Of a stretch of 34,500 nt of DNA, positions 34,213 through 34,500 are shown in pieces. The stretch covers positions 1-34,500 of the forward strand of contig JNEM01008461.1 of assembly GCA_000697335.1 (NCBI GenBank). The letters are read 5' to 3'. Below the pieces are notes generated by a model. It had not been told where the DNA came from. It saw only the letters and a list, made by a program, of their open reading frames with translations, and ran no database searches. The DNA comes from Conidiobolus incongruus B7586 (Eukaryota; Entomophthoromycota; Entomophthoromycetes; Entomophthorales; Conidiobolaceae). Position numbers and translations under genes: made by a program. How positions within the stretch are numbered: position 1 is the first letter of the stretch; each line of letters starts with the position of its first letter.

Positions 34213-34500
34213 TTAGACCAATTTGACTTTCTTACGAAGAGATTCTTTGTAGGCTTCAATACCACCTTCAGTCCATTCTGTAATACGGCCATTATCAACT
34301 AACCAAATGGTTTCGGCAACTTGACTGATCAATCTGAAGTCGTGAGAGACTAAAACCATACCACCGTCGAAATCGTTGATAGCTTTGGCCAAGGAGTCGA
34401 TTGACTCCATGTCTAAGTGATTTGTAGGTTCGTCTAATAATAAGATGTGGGGTCGAGAGAGGGCCATTTCAGCAAAGACCAATCTGGATTTCAAACCATC
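34213..34500 (-). CDS. Arb1/ABCF2-type ABC ATPase, C-terminal part (5' end outside window)
   Basis: Only the last 95 codons are inside the window; the gene continues past the right edge. The fragment starts within the ABC signature (DGLKSR), then has Walker [14 protein letters not shown], the D-loop, and the switch histidine in LVSHDFRLI, ending in [10 protein letters not shown]. Soluble twin-cassette ABCF proteins act on ribosomes. The combination DG in the signature, the D(S/A)LA.AIN(D/E)F.GG block and the AYKE tail resembles Arb1/ABCF2 (60S and 40S biogenesis) more than Gcn20 or New1/eEF3. The assignment to Arb1 is an inference from this short piece. No intron is seen in it. Confidence 0.85.
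   Translation of the reverse strand, partial: DGLKSRLVFAEMALSRPHILLLDEPTNHLDMESIDSLAKAINDFDGGMVLVSHDFRLISQVAETIWLVDNGRITEWTEGGIEAYKESLRKKVKLV

Noticed and set aside
1-34500. CRISPR arrays, phage genes, retroelements, bacterial operons
   Set aside because: No regularly spaced repeats, no polymerase, integrase or capsid-like frames, and the genes are spliced eukaryotic ones.

Overview
The window is nuclear DNA from a eukaryote, almost certainly a fungus. Support comes from an intronless Zn2Cys6 transcription factor (a class close to exclusive to fungi), a Nha1/Sod2-type Na+/H+ antiporter, and many GT-AG introns of about 50-80 bases. Non-coding DNA is extremely AT-rich, roughly a fifth GC by eye, while exons are richer. 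An early-diverging filamentous lineage such as Entomophthoromycotina would fit, but the lineage is a guess.

Layout: 1-149 is the end of a repeat whose other copy lies near 28 kb. Then come a Zn2Cys6 factor (1846-3627, +), EMC1 in 10 exons (4248-7548, +), CstF-50/CSTF1 in 13 exons (9092-11026, +), an unrecognised Ser/Pro-rich protein behind a TATA box (13990-14988, +), protein phosphatase inhibitor-2 in 4 exons (17059-17769, +), an initiator tRNA-Met (19151-19222, -), an unrecognised single-pass membrane protein (20513-21187, +), a CorA/MIT-type metal transporter (21493-23097, -), a broken Na+/H+ antiporter copy split by a 1.3 kb insertion (25839-28774, +), an intact antiporter paralogue (29941-31627, +), Notchless/Rsa4 (31949-33504, -), and the 3' end of an Arb1/ABCF2-type ABC ATPase that runs off the right edge (34213-34500, -). 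Spacers of 0.3-3 kb show no further genes.

The genes are mostly unrelated housekeeping functions: ER membrane insertion, mRNA 3'-end cleavage, PP1 control, translation initiation and 60S ribosome assembly. Notchless and Arb1 are neighbours that both act in 60S biogenesis, probably by coincidence. Two loci handle metal or alkali cations.

The most interesting part is the antiporter pair. A sharply bounded 617 bp tract is nearly identical between the dead and the living copy while both flanks have diverged, which is the mark of recent gene conversion. The tract covers the ion-binding core. The dead copy carries in-frame stops and an AT-rich inverted-repeat element whose right end recurs at the window start. 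I see no CRISPR, phage or viral material, and no clear evidence of a wholly new system.
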